Below, one piece after another: positions 20,987-31,602 of a stretch of 64,000 bases of DNA. The translations under genes were made by a program, and so were the position numbers. Origin of the DNA: Argyresthia goedartella (taxonomy: Eukaryota; Arthropoda; Insecta; Lepidoptera; Argyresthiidae); contig OX463829.1 of the NCBI GenBank assembly GCA_949825045.1, positions 806,001 through 870,000 of the forward strand, read 5' to 3'. The number at the start of each line of letters is the position of its first letter. The first letter of the stretch is position 1. The notes below the pieces were generated by a model. It was not told the DNA's origin, made no database searches, and saw only the letters and a list, made by a program, of their open reading frames with translations.

Positions 20987-22654
20987 GTGTATCTTATCAG
21001 CAACCTATTGAAACGTATGGCTTGTTTTCCACCGCGCTTTATAATGGATAGGCCCCTTGAAACCATAAGCGAGATAGACAACTCTGAGGTAGCGCAGGCT
21101 TTTCAATGTAACATTGAAAAGCTGACCTCACATGTATCTAATAAAGACAAGGGATTGACAGTAATAACACAAAACATAAGAAGTATATATGGAAACATTA
21201 ATGATTTAGAAGTTACTCTTTCTAGCCTAAAAACTTGTCCTGATGTATTAGTTTTAACAGAATGCCGTATTAGCCCAGATAAGCCAATCCCCTGTCTTAA
21301 AAACTATACCTCGTTTGCCACAACATACCATTTGAACCAAAATGATGGAGTTGTGGTTTACGTGAAGAAATCTGTAACAGCCAATGTCAAAGAAATTAAG
21401 TTAGTACATGCTTCGTGTCTACAAATTAAGATTGGTAATAACATTATTTTAGGAATATATCGCTCTCCATCTAACTCAAATGCAGATAATTTTATAAACT
21501 CTTTGAACTTACATCTAGATACATTAAATAGGAATAGAAATGTTGTACTTACCGGCGACTTAAATATTAATATAATTTCTTCAGTAAATCAAAACTATGA
21601 CTACAATAATCGATCCAACTACCTTAATATGCTTGCTTTGCACGGATTATTCTCAGGTCATTACTACCCCAGTAGAAAAGAAAACTGCTTAGATCATTTT
21701 TTTCTTAAAATTAATAAACAAACATGTCAGGCAAAAATTGCAGTATTAAATACTAGTATTACGGATCACCTTATGGTACTTCTTGATCTTAGTTACTTAA
21801 AACATAAATATGTCTGCGCAAAAACAAAAACCATTACTGACTATCAAAAATCTGTTGAGTCTTTGAGCAAAAAAGATTTTTCTTACTTACTTACTTGTGA
21901 AGACCCTGACTTGATGGCTAGTGAACTAATTAGTAACATTTCGGAAACTATAGAACAAAATACAACAATTGTAACAATTTCTAAAAACAAAAGAATTATT
22001 AAACCTTGGATTACCCCTGGAATCTTAAGATGCATTAAAAATAGAAATAAAATGCAAAATGAACTAAAAACTGATCCAAACAATGAAATACTTATATTAA
22101 CATTTAAAAGATATAGAAATTATTGTAACAAATTAGTTAAGAAATTGAAAAGAACGTATGATAGGCAAAAACTTTTAGATTCTACAAAAAACTCTAGGGT
22201 TCTCTGGAGGAATATCAAAGATATAACTAACATAACTAGTAATAAATCTGACAATACTGTTTTATTAAACACATCTGCGACATCGGCAGAATCGATTAAT
22301 AAAATAAATAAATATTTCAGTAATATTGGAAAAACTCTGGCAGAAAATATAACAAAGGGTTTTAATAGAAATGCGTCAGTTAAAAAAGATAACTCTATAA
22401 ATAACAGGCAGTGCTCCTCCTTTCTTTTATTAGAAACTTTTCCTGAAGAGATTCATAGCATTCTAATGAGCCTTAAAACTGACAGTGCTCCGGGGTGGGA
22501 TAATGTCACAACCAAATTTCTCAAGCTTGCAAAACAAATAGTTGTGCCTTTGATTAGTTATTTAACAAATTTATGTTTTGCAAAAGGCATTTTTCCTGCA
22601 GCCTTTAAAGGTCAATTATCACGCCTGTTTTTAAAGGTGGCGAAGACAGGCTAG
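20987..22654 (+). pseudogene. LINE ORF2: endonuclease and RT N-terminus
   Basis: The 555-codon frame begins with a short leader and then an APE-type endonuclease: ITQNIRSI, LVLTECRI, IYRSP, GDLNIN, CLDHFF and SITDHL in the correct order, including the catalytic Glu, Asp and final His motifs. It continues through a charged linker (KPWITPGILRCIKNRN) to the RT start (PGWDNVTTKFLK). A one-base indel near 22616 diverts it to a stop at 22654. Confidence 0.85.
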
Positions 22655-23328
22655 ACATAAACAATTACAGGCCGATATCAGTGTTGCCAGCGATTTCAAA
22701 AATTGTAGAGAAAATACTAAATAATAGATTAGTACAATATTTAGAAGAATTTAATATACTACCTAGCTCACAGTTTGGGTTCAGACCAGGTAAATCTACA
22801 GAGGACGCTGTGGCAGCTCTGAGCTCTATAATAGTTAAGAATTTGGATGCTGGAAAAAAGTGCCTCACTGTATTTTTAGACCTCAAAAAGGCCTTTGATA
22901 CCGTGGCTGTTCCCATTATGATCAGGAAACTTGAGCTTGTTGGAATTAGGGGTATCCCACTGAAACTGCTCCGGGACTACATGAGTGAGCGGAAACAGAG
23001 TGTCAAAATAGGGAGTAAGCTCAGTGACTGTGATGACATTACTTTTGGCGTTCCTCAGGGAAGTGTCCTTGGTCCGACTCTCTTCCTGATCTATCTTTAC
23101 GATTTAGGTAGTATCAATGTCTGTAGTGGTCATATCTTCTCATATGCAGATGACACAGCGGTAGTATTTTCAGGCTCAAATTGGCGAAATGTTTATAATC
23201 ATGCTGAAATAGGACTCGCCGAGGTCGCTAGATGGCTTGAAACTAACCTGTTAACCCTAAATACCAGCAAGACTAATTACATTTGTTTCTCGATAGCCGT
23301 GGACAACCAGATAGTAGCTTCGGCTTAA
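22616..23328 (+). pseudogene. LINE ORF2: reverse-transcriptase core
   Basis: Reads NNYRPISVLPAISKI, FGFRPGKSTEDA, LDLKKAFDTV (first catalytic Asp), FGVPQGSVLGPTLF and FSYADDTAVVF (YADD box), ending after TSKTNYICFS at a frameshift near 23283. All RT core motifs are intact within this frame. Confidence 0.88.
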
Positions 23329-23999
23329 AAATTCATAATTGTGAGATCCCTTTTTCCAGTAACTGCGATTGCCCCACAATAACTCGGGTACCTGCTGTCA
23401 AATATTTGGGTGTCATGATTGACCAAAGGCTATCGTGGCACGCCCATATAGATCTTTTGGTGGCTAGGACTAGGAAGATTTGGGTTTTTAAGGTCCTGCG
23501 CCATGTAGCAAATAAAGAACTGATATTTAAAATATATACAGCACTAGCACAGTCAATACTAACCTATTGCATTCCGGTTTGGGGCGGGACTTCCAAGACA
23601 AAATTTATAGAACTGGAAAGAGCACAACGAGCCTTACTAAAAACTATATTATTTAAGCCATATCGGTTCCCTACAGCATCTCTGTATGCCCTTTGTGATA
23701 TGTTCTCAGTAAGACGTTTATATATCCTACGCATCATTCTTAGACTGCACAAGTCCCTATTATTTGATATAAATATTTATAAAAAGAAGAGAAATGGAAA
23801 TGTTTCACAAATGGTTCGCACAAGGACTACTTTTGCTAGTTGCCAAATGGCAAAACAATCTGCACTTTTATATAATAAAATTAACAAAAAACTAGACATA
23901 TACCCTAAAACAAACTTTGAGTGTAAAAAGGTCTTAATCGAATGGCTTAAGAGTTTAAGCTACAATGAAACAGAACATTTAATAAAATTTCTTGTATAG
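23283..23999 (+). pseudogene. LINE ORF2: RT thumb and C-terminal region
   Basis: Reads VKYLGVMIDQRLSW, YCIPVWGG, ELERAQRALLKTI and a Lys-rich C-terminus, ending LIKFLV. These are the usual downstream blocks of CR1/Jockey ORF2. Confidence 0.85.
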
Positions 24000-24032
24000 T
24001 GTGCAAATGTTAATATAAGACTCTGAACACAA

Positions 24033-24033
<1 letters not shown>

Positions 24034-24087
<54 letters not shown>

Positions 24088-24107
24088 ACTCACACACACA
24101 CACACAT
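24034..24107. repeat. (CA)n microsatellite in LINE 3' UTR
   Basis: Mostly uninterrupted CA repeats with one CACCACTCA break. Confidence 0.95.
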
Positions 24108-24519
24108 CTTCTATCCTTAATTCTACGAACTAAAATATTAAACTGCATGTTATATTTTAATACTAGGTTGTTTATTCGAACTACTAAATGTTATATTTGT
24201 GGAAGAGCGGGCCCTCCTGACACAGGTATTTCTATACTTACTAGGAGGGTCCAGCCCCTGTATATTATTTGTAAATTTATTATGAATAAACAATTTGAAT
24301 TGAATTTGAATTGATTCAAATAAAGCATTCGTTCGTTAACTGCCAACGCATACGCTTCATCAGGTTATGGGCCTGGCCCGTTATTCGCAGTAAAATACAG
24401 TTATTGTTAGTTATTTCGTACTGATTTCGTGTGTGATCAAAGTTATTATAGATAAAATTGACATTGACGTAATTAGCTAAGTCTTTAGCTTCATTTATAT
24501 TAGAATCTGGAATTCTGGC

Positions 24520-26019
24520 AAGCAGAATTACAAATGTTTTTAGATAGCAAAATAATAGATATACTTTGTATGACAGAACACTGGCTGCAAGAGTGTGCAA
24601 TGCAGTTACCAAATACCAAATTAAAAAGTGATCAGCTGTTTCAATAGAAATACTAAAACCAGAGGTGGTTCCTTAATTTTAGTAAAAGATGGTTTTAAGT
24701 GTAAAGAACGAAAGGATATTGTTAGTCTTTCTAGTGAAATGAATGCTGAAGTCTCGAGTGTTGAGATGGAAAAATATATTGTTGTTAGTGTGTAGAGGCG
24801 GGGCGAAGGAGATTTTGAAGTCTTTGAGTCCGTGATGGAAGTCCAAACGCATCATAGTTCGCGGCGACTTTAACGTAGATTTACTAGACACCGCAAACCG
24901 CTCTATTCACCGCTCTATTCGCGCTAGGATCCTAGCAGTATTTAAGTCTTACAATATGTACAATGTCTTTCTGGAGCCTACACGAATACGGCTACCTCCG
25001 CTACTTGTCTAGATAACGTATTCTGTGAATGTAGATAAACAAATAGTTACAGCATTAAGTTCAGACCACACTGGTCAGATTGTAGTATTTGAAGAAAGTA
25101 ATGCTATAAAGCCCGTTAAAGTATTGTGTAGACCAGTGACTTTGAAGAAAATGGAAACATTTCGTAGCGGACTGATGTCAAGTCTACCGTTAACACCTTT
25201 CTATGAAGATCCGAACACATTATATTCCAGCTTCTTCAAATCTGTATTTGCGGAATTTGAAAAGGTTTTCAATCTGACTAACGTGAGAACGGACAACTAA
25301 TCAAAATTCTCTGAATGGCCAACAGAGGATTTAAGAAAGAGCAGGTCCAGGCTATATGAATTGAATGAGAAAAAATCCTATGATCACAGTCCTGAGTTTA
25401 ACGTCTTTGTCAAAAATTATTCTAAAAATTTCAGGAAAGACTGCCACAAAGCTAAGTACCTACATATTAACAATAAAATTAAAGCTTCTGGCGACAAAAT
25501 TACATGGAACATTATTAAAAAAGAGACAAGCAAGGTTAGATCTAGTTCTAATTTAAAAGTTAACGACTAGTTACTCTCATCAAACGAGGACGTTGCTAAC
25601 GCATTTGAAAAGTTCTTCAGTACCATACCCATTATAACACCAGAAGCACTACCATCCTCTTCTGAAAATTCTTTAGATTACTAGGTTGAAAATGTGCCCC
25701 AAAACAAGCATGGCTTTAACGTCAAACGAATAGGCTCTATAACTATATTTAAAACATTTAAACTTCTTAACATGAAAAAGACTGAAGATTTATGTGGCAT
25801 GTCGGTTAACGTGGTTAAATCAGTAATCGATGTGATTGCACCATACATGGCAATCACATTCAATAGTTGTATAGCAAACGGTGTTTTTCCTGACCTCATG
25901 AAAATGAGCAGATTAATACCACTTTTCAAATCCGGTAGTAAAGAAGACCCTGCCAACTTCAGACCTGTATCTGTATTGCCAGTGTTGAGCAAGGTGTTTG
26001 AAAAGGACATATTCCAAAT
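24520..26019 (+). pseudogene. old LINE, endonuclease to RT, heavily decayed
   Basis: Scattered frames give ILCMTEHWLQE, VRGDFNVDLLDT, TCLDNVFCEC, SSDHTGQIV (endonuclease), then FSTIPI and MSRLIPLFKSGSKEDPANFRPVSVLPVLSKVFEK (read in short blocks; RT entry). There are many stops and frameshifts. The 3' end is cut by the LINE-D insertion near 26020. Confidence 0.75.
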
Positions 26020-27205
26020 GTCTTTATTACTGTAGCTATTTACATATACTTAGCAATCGTCGTTTTTTGCCACTTCTCTACATTGAACCACTGTGGGAGA
26101 TGTAGGGCGTAGAAACTCCCAGAGATTGATTTTTAGATCTCTTTTAAATTGGCTTGTGCTTAACTAATACAAAATATATTTATATTATCATAATTAATAA
26201 GCAGGAATAAATAATTACAAAATTATTAACAGCAAGGTCGGTGTTGAGCCAGATTAACCCCATACAGTCCCATCATTGAAGTAATCTTACACATTGTAAT
26301 GTCCCATTTTCGACAAAGTCGCTTTAACATGGTTTTTAAATTGCTCAAATGGCAATTTCAAGGTCTCCAGAGGTATCTCGAATGCATTGACCCTTGAAAG
26401 AATTGCTAACCTTCGCGAGTCTAAACCGGGGCGCAAGTAGTCTGTGATTATTTTTAAGGTTAACATTACAGCTATCGCTAAGTTTGACCCTTGAAAGAAT
26501 TGCTAACCTTCGCGAGCCTAAACCGGGGCGCAAGTAGTCTGTGATTATTTCTTAGGTTAACGTTACATCTATCGCTAAGTTCGACCCTTGAAAGAATTGC
26601 TAACCTTCGCGAGTCTAAACCGGGGCGCAATTAGTCTGTGATTATTTCTTAGGTTAACATTACAGCTATCGCTAAGTTTGGGAAATTTTGTAAGGTTCTT
26701 GCGTACATACATTATATTTTCGAAAATAAATTGACTGGCTACAGTTAGTATGTCAATTTCTCTAAAAAGCTCTCTTAAGGAGTCTGTGCGTTTTAAATTA
26801 TATTGCTCGAATAACTCTTTTCTATAAAATAAAAATAGTTTGAATATCCGCTGCTTTCCCCCACAACAAGATACCATAGGGCATGACACTGAAAGTAACT
26901 AAAATATACTAGCCTAGATGTAGCCACATCCGTGTTTTGTCTGATGTTCCTAACAGCGTAAGCCGCATAACTTAATTTACTAGCTAATTCATCTATGTGG
27001 GGTCCCCACTGCAATTTGCTATCAATGGTTATTCCAAGAAACTTCGTGTCATTTACTAATTCTTACATGCGGCTGTCTAACACCAAACTGGTTTCAACTT
27101 GTCTGACATTTGGAAGTGAGAATTTGATACATTTGGTTTTACCAGCATTTAACAATAAATTACTAACTGTGAACCAATTCAAGGTTAAAGATATAAATAT
27201 ATAAA
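26020..27205 (-). mobile_element. LINE-D copy 1, 3' part, with internal triplication
   Basis: On the minus strand from 27205: KCIKFSLPNVRQV, DTKFLGITIDSKLQWGPHI, YAVRNIRQNTD, then NLKRTDSLRELF and ENIMYVRKNLTK, the C-terminal half of a LINE ORF2. The 3' UTR ends at 26020 in a T-rich AATAAAG-like tail. Part of the C-terminal coding (LSDSCNVNLRNNHRL...FKG) is present three times in tandem. Other copies of this LINE end lie at 50385, 50700 and 61065. Confidence 0.82.
26389..26679 (-). repeat. three tandem 97-bp units in LINE-D
   Basis: Units start at 26389, 26486 and 26583, each about 97 bp, with a few substitutions. 97 is not a multiple of three, so the coding frame shifts between units. Confidence 0.9.
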
Positions 27206-27544
27206 TACTCAAAAAGATTTAAAGTTAAAGATAATAAAGGGGGCTCGCTTTACTCACACCCTTTATCCTTATCATCTACCCTGACGCACCACTTCGCCCA
27301 GATAACAATAAGCGGTGGCTAACCCATTCAGTAATTAAGTTGCGCAAATCAGTAATTTTGTCGCGCAATTCAGTATTTTTTGGCTCATTTCAGGAATTTC
27401 CGCTGATCATAATCATTCGCTCAATTTGTTTTTATTAGGTAGTTTTATTAATTCCAAATAAAAATAAAACGAATATTAATCTATGTATTGCCAAAACTCG
27501 CGGGTTCCAACTGACAGTTGAAAATTTGGCGCGAAAACACCCAT
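27206..27544. other. repeat-like AT-rich stretch
   Basis: Contains GGGGGCTCGCTTTACTCACA, similar in style to a motif near 48580, and ordinary AT-rich DNA. Probably an old repeat; no gene seen. Confidence 0.35.
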
Positions 27545-27710
27545 CAGTGGAAGTGACGTCCTGTTTGCAATTGTGACACTTCTATGTAAGGGGCAAAGCT
27601 ATGCATTTATTTCTTCTCCATTTTCGCTTGGAAAGGGAAAGGAGATTGATGCATAGCTCTATCCCTTACATCGATTTGTCACAATGTCATTCAGGACGTC
27701 ACTTCCGCTG
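27545..27710. mobile_element. fold-back MITE-like inverted repeat
   Basis: The left arm starts CAGTGGAAGTGACGTCCTG. The right arm is its inverse, ending CAGGACGTCACTTCCGCTG. The arms of about 65-70 bp pair imperfectly around a short centre. No coding frame. Confidence 0.75.
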
Positions 27711-27802
27711 TTGTGTGTTTTAAAACACGTTCCGATTCACGTTGAAAGCAACATAAATCGGAAAGTTACATTTAAATAAATTCGTTACTTTAAAATTAAT
27801 AC

Positions 27803-28156
27803 TAATAGTAGTTTATGTTTAGTATTACATATCATAAGCTCTCTTTGATGTGTTTAGGAACCGCATGTTTGACCGGCATTATGGCTCTGCAGTTGTTTAG
27901 CTTGTTCTGTAGTACCAAGTTCACGCAGGCGGGCGTCGGCGTTCGAAATTTGAATGTCACTACCAACTTCACAGACAAACTAGGGGAGGGCACGCAGGCG
28001 GGCGTCGGCGTTCGAAATTTGAATGTCATAATATGTAGAAATAAGAAATGAGTTTACCAAATGAGTTTTTTTTAGTTTAATATTGCTGATCGTAAAGTGC
28101 GGTTTTTGTACGCAGTAAAGAGGGTTTATGATACGTGAGTAGATAAACTACTATTA
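27803..28156. mobile_element. MITE-A copy 2
   Basis: Outer ends TAATAGTAGTTTAT and ATAAACTACTATTA are inverted, and the inner CATATCATAAGCTCTCTTTG faces the inverse of ATCATAAACCCTCTTTACTG. The centre holds two copies of a GC-rich 35-bp repeat (CGCAGGCGGGCGTCGGCGTT...). It ends 73 bp before KANSL3 exon 3. Confidence 0.75.
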
Positions 28157-28229
28157 GGGATCAAAACATTTTCACTGAAGCTCCTCTATATTGTAATAAT
28201 GCGTTACGTGGTCGCGCTTCTCCGTGCAG

Positions 28230-28495
28230 AAGGCGCGTGCAGCGTGGAGGCGTGGTGCGTGGCGCGGTGCGGTGCGGCGCGCGCGGCACTGGCGGCACTG
28301 GCTGGCGAGGAGGGCGCGCTGTGCCTGGGCGGCGCAGGCGCTGGCGCCGCGCTGGCGCTGCTGCTGGCTGCTGGTACCGCTGCTGTGGGCACCACACCCG
28401 CCCCTACACCCGCCCCGCGTGCGCTGCTGCTGCTGGCGCCGCCGTTGCTCACCGCTGCTGGGCTGCGCCCGTTGCCTGACGACCCCCTCGCGCAG
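28230..28495 (+). CDS. KANSL3: KANSL3 exon with pseudo-nucleophile elbow
   Basis: A 266-nt exon between acceptor CTCCGTGCAG and donor GTGAGT. It needs one base from the previous exon (phase 1), which matches the donor at 2684 and makes a Gln codon at the junction. The protein reads GACSVEAWCVARCG, then ALCLGGAGAGAALALLLA and RALLLLAPPLLTAAGLRPL, the central strands and elbow of the alpha/beta-hydrolase fold. Human KANSL3 has GWNTGA at the elbow. Here it is GGAGAG, again without a serine, consistent with a non-catalytic fold. It leaves at phase 0. Confidence 0.88.
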
Positions 28496-28535
28496 GTGAG
28501 TACTGCACTTTTACAAAAACCAAAATAGGCCCATC

Positions 28536-28576
28536 AAAATGGAAAATCCATGTTTAGTACATGGATTTTCCATTTT
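28536..28576. repeat. perfect hairpin, 18-bp arms
   Basis: Arms AAAATGGAAAATCCATGT and its inverse around a TTAGT loop, 40 bp past the exon donor at 28496. Origin unknown. Confidence 0.9.
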
Positions 28577-28679
28577 GCAGCGAGCTTACTAGAGATTTTC
28601 CCAGCAAACCTAGGATGAACAAGGTAACTAACAAAGCTGAATCATCTTTCGTAAGTTGCTAAAAAAAATAACTTAAGAA

Positions 28680-29300
28680 ATAACTTCAGGCTTACTTCGC
28701 CATATAGCTCCGGAGCAGCACGGCTTTTTAGGGGACGTAGTCTGGACACAAATCTGATAAGCTACACAGATTTTATCCTCAATGCTAAGCATCGTGGTTA
28801 CCAAGTTGACGCTGTGTAAACCGATTTCTCCAAAGCTTTTGAAAAAATAAACCACCACACGCTTCTAAAAAAAAATACGAGAAATCGGTTTACATGAATA
28901 TCTCCTAAAATGGCTGAAATCTTATGTTAGCAATCGGCGCCAGAGTGTGGCTCTGAGAGGTGAGTGCTTATCGGATCCTGCGTGCCACAGGGCTCATATC
29001 TGGGTCCTCTTCTCTTCTCCCTGTATATATATGATATCAGTAGCTCTATTTCAAATTCAGCGCACCTCCTGTACAGCGTACAGACGCTGATGAAACAAAA
29101 AAATACTTACATGTTTAGAAAAAGACCGTCCTCAACTTCAGAATGACGTGACAAGTTAAGTAAATTTTGTAAGCTACAACAATTAATATTAAATACAGAT
29201 AAATATTATACTATTATTTTTACAAGAAAACTTATCCCCATTCACTTTGACTACAAATTAAATGATAAAAGAGTTAACAAAATTAGAGACGTTGGTCAAA
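28680..29300 (+). pseudogene. LINE reverse-transcriptase fragment
   Basis: Broken frames read FRGRSLDTNLISYTDF, TDFSKAFEKINHHTLL, LLKWLKSYVSNRRQSVAL and VPQGSYLGPLLFSLYIYDI, the Jockey-group RT core. Several stops and frameshifts; the catalytic ADD box is degraded (HLLYSVQT). Confidence 0.8.
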
Positions 29301-29301
29301 A

Positions 29302-29930
29302 TTGAAATTCTATCTCCATATAGACAATAAAAATAAAAGAGGTAAATCTTCTAAGCGGAGAAAAGCCACGCGTAGTGATTTATCATGTGATAGCTGCAGC
29401 AGTTCCACTTCTACGTCTCCGGAGAGGAGCAGCCAGAAAATAAGACCTCGGGGGAATAAGAGGTCTAAGAGGATAACTAAACTGGAAATCGTTTCAAGAT
29501 TTAGCTGGCAAGGTCTCGTCTCTGCATGACCTTTTGGTTAACAAATCAAGTGACGGAATGTTCCATTATTCAGATAATGGTTCCGTTTTATCTTTGTCTC
29601 CGTTTAGTGACCTTGAGAGGGAATTCCGAAGCCCCGATAACAAAATACAATTGAAAATGGAAACTACCTTTAAAAGTCAAACATTGTGATCGTCCGAACT
29701 TCATATCGAGACAATTGATAAACTTCACTTCATCTTCAACTTGAAAAACAATACTTCCATATAGGTGACTGGAGTCACGATAGGTATTTGGAGACGAAAA
29801 AAATATATAATTCTGTACCTGCGTTCGTTGAACTCGAGTGTAATGACCTTGCCAATGCCTTCGATAGTAATCATACATTGTCGGCAACGGCTCTAGTCGA
29901 AACCCCCGCAGCCCGCCATCCCCTCAACCA
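29302..29930 (+). pseudogene. decayed retroelement ORF, family uncertain
   Basis: A frame from 29302 is rich in Lys/Arg and Ser (KSSKRRKATRSDL, SSSTSTSPERSS). Frameshifted continuations give LSPFSDLEREF and VPAFVELECND. The ELECND-type motif recurs, from memory, in gag-like ORFs of lepidopteran retroelements, but I cannot name the family. It stops before exon 4. Confidence 0.3.
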
Positions 29931-29992
29931 AAAAAATGTGGGGCGCGTCGTCGTGGATGGCACTATCTGTACATGATGTGTTTGTATTGCAG

Positions 29993-30196
29993 GTAAAGAT
30001 CCCGACGCTGCTTGTGGTGCCGGAGATGGGGTCACGGTGCTGGCGCGGTGCGGCGGCAGCGGCGGCGGCGGCAGCGGCTCCGGCGACGGTGATGCACTCG
30101 CTGGTGCTGGGCGGCGCGGATGATATGCTGCGCGTGTCGCGCGCCCGCTGCACGCAGCTGCGCGTCCACCAGGATGCCATCGACGCCGCGCTCGTT
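29993..30196 (+). CDS. KANSL3: KANSL3 exon, end of hydrolase-like fold
   Basis: A 204-nt exon, phase 0 at both ends, acceptor TTTGTATTGCAG, donor GTTAGT (weak consensus). It encodes KIPTLLVVPEMGSRCW, an alanine run of about ten residues, and VMHSLVLGGADDMLRVSRAR. The GGADDxLRxSxAK block is the most diagnostic motif of KANSL3 (human VVGGADDNLRISKAK), and the preceding strand matches human TPVLFVIGQNSLQC. The exon ends QDAIDAALV, continuing in the next exon as DECARWL. The polyalanine insertion in the loop is unusual for the family. Confidence 0.93.
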
Positions 30197-30496
30197 GTTA
30201 GTACACTACCGTTCTAGACGCGTCTCCCAATTAACCTCGTTCCGCGTCCCTAGCGTTCATTGCAAATCATGTCTATCGTCACTTTCCTGTGCCAGATACA
30301 AACAGCCTAGCTGACCAGGGAGCTAACTCCGGCGGTATGGAGATGATCTCCATAGTCGAAATATGAGGCGAGGAACTGCTTATCTTCGTCGAAAACCAAA
30401 AAAAATGCTATTCTAGCGATCTCCATTCATTATTTTTCGATCGCAAACCGACCGAGATATTACGGTTGGTCGTAAGTTGTGAAGATATGCAATCTC
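30197..30496. other. start of the 25.3-kb KANSL3 intron
   Basis: Unique-looking sequence with no recognisable element. This intron runs to 55480. Confidence 0.5.
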
Positions 30497-30864
30497 ATAT
30501 GAATTATGGTCATAATGTACAAATTTTCAGATAAGAAATGAGTTTTTACCAAATAGTTTTACATTATGCTGGTGTTAACGTGTGGTTTTTAGACGCAGTA
30601 AAGAGGGTTTACAACATTACATAAACATTTATATACAGGCACATACATTGCTTCTGGCCCCACACTAGGATACCCTGTGTCGTGGTAACCAGAAACAGCG
30701 ACGTCACACACATATAAACATCCAAGACCTGGGGATTGTATTTTTTTTTTTTTTTTTTCACTACCCCCAGCCGGGGATCGAACCCGGGACCTCTCGCATG
30801 GTAGGCAGAGCCACAACCGCTGCGCCACAGAGGCCGTCAAATTTATGATGCGTGTGTAGATAAA
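30497..30864. mobile_element. MITE-A copy 3 (right half), split by a SINE
   Basis: Matches the right half of the MITE-A unit (TTATGGTCATAATGT, AGTTTTTACCAAATAG, GTAAAGAGGGTTTA) and ends GTGTGTAGATAAA. A SINE interrupts it at TTTA, present on both sides (30608-30611 and 30842-30845). Confidence 0.7.
30612..30841 (-). mobile_element. tRNA-derived SINE with TTTA target duplication
   Basis: On the minus strand, the head has an A box (TGTGGCGCAGCGG) and B box (GGTTCGATCCC), a long A run, and then a body with CAGGTCTTGGATGTTTATAT, the same body type as the SINE at 3026. The head could be mistaken for a tRNA gene but sits in a transposed unit. Confidence 0.85.
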
Positions 30865-31134
30865 ATTTATAAAAACTAAACCGCTTAAAAAACAGTTTGG
30901 ACCAACTGAAGAGGAAAGCCCAAGGAATCCAAATCACTAAAAAAACGAAAAAGGGTTTCCAATCCCTTCATGTCCCTTTTCGCGTAACCACTTACTTGGT
31001 TTTCGGCGGTGTAACCGGTCTCACTCCAAACATGTTTGTTTCAAATAACACGCACTGAAAACAAAATAACCTATAGGTGTCAGCACAGCCCGCTATATTT
31101 ACCGTAGGTACTGCACTGAAACTATCTGAAAATC
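30865..31134. other. intronic stretch, nothing recognised
   Basis: No open frame or repeat that I can name. Confidence 0.5.
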
Positions 31135-31420
31135 TTAATTGAAGAGCCCAACTTTGAGGAAGGAAATTGTCTTATAGTGAAACAAGAAAAAGACATAGCA
31201 GTTATTGCTGTCTACCGCTCGCCTAGTTATAAAAAAATAGATTATTTTATGGAATCTCTATGTAGAGTTTTACGAGATCTATCACCATTTCAGCCATTAA
31301 GCCAGAAAACCATAATCCTGATGCTGATATTTATTTAAATAGAATTGCCTTTTATGGACTCCTTCCTGGACACACTTTTGTGACTAGAGACCAAAGTAAC
31401 ACATGCTTAGATCACGTGTT
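31135..31420 (+). pseudogene. LINE endonuclease fragment
   Basis: Reads KDIAVIAVYRSPSYKKIDYF and then, frameshifted, NTCLDHVLL, two conserved APE-endonuclease blocks. The segment between them is shortened. Confidence 0.7.
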
Positions 31421-31439
31421 GCTAAAACAATATTGTCTA

Positions 31440-31596
31440 CGAGATATTGTAAAAGTTTTTCGGATGCTTGTGTTCCGGCCCAGTAAGGACTCATGTCGTA
31501 GTATGTTACGAGATCAGTGGACACTCGTAACATACTACGACAGGATTCCTTACTGGGCCGGAACACAAGCAACCGAAAAACTTTTACAATATCTCG
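31440..31596. mobile_element. fold-back element, 73-bp arms
   Basis: Arms 31440-31512 and 31524-31596 are inverted copies matching at about 70 of 73 positions around an 11-bp centre. The outer end is CGAGATATTGTAAAAG. It lies exactly between the LINE endonuclease fragment and the env-like gene. Confidence 0.82.
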
Positions 31597-31602
31597 AAAA
31601 CT

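Larger units (their letters stand above)
20900..24314 (+). mobile_element. CR1/Jockey-group LINE, nearly full ORF2
   Basis: Contains endonuclease, reverse transcriptase, C-terminal region, a 3' UTR with a (CA)n run, and a terminal repeat of TTTGAATTGAA units. ORF1 is not seen, so it is probably 5'-truncated. Its ORF2 is in three frames because of two small indels. Related fragments lie at 44800-47573. Confidence 0.85.

Noticed and set aside
27832..28029. 65-codon minus frame in MITE-A copy 2
   Set aside because: It reflects the two 35-bp repeats read in reverse; no recognisable protein.
28199..28229. ATG at 28199 as start of a separate gene (MRYVVALL...)
   Set aside because: These codons precede a good acceptor; phase matching to the exon ending at 2684 favours an internal exon starting at 28230.
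29588..29887. 99-codon minus frame
   Set aside because: No domain or composition signal; it lies over a decayed plus-strand retroelement frame.
30770..30841. Possible tRNA gene on the minus strand
   Set aside because: A and B boxes are present, but the sequence is the head of a SINE with a target duplication, and no clean cloverleaf acceptor stem was seen.
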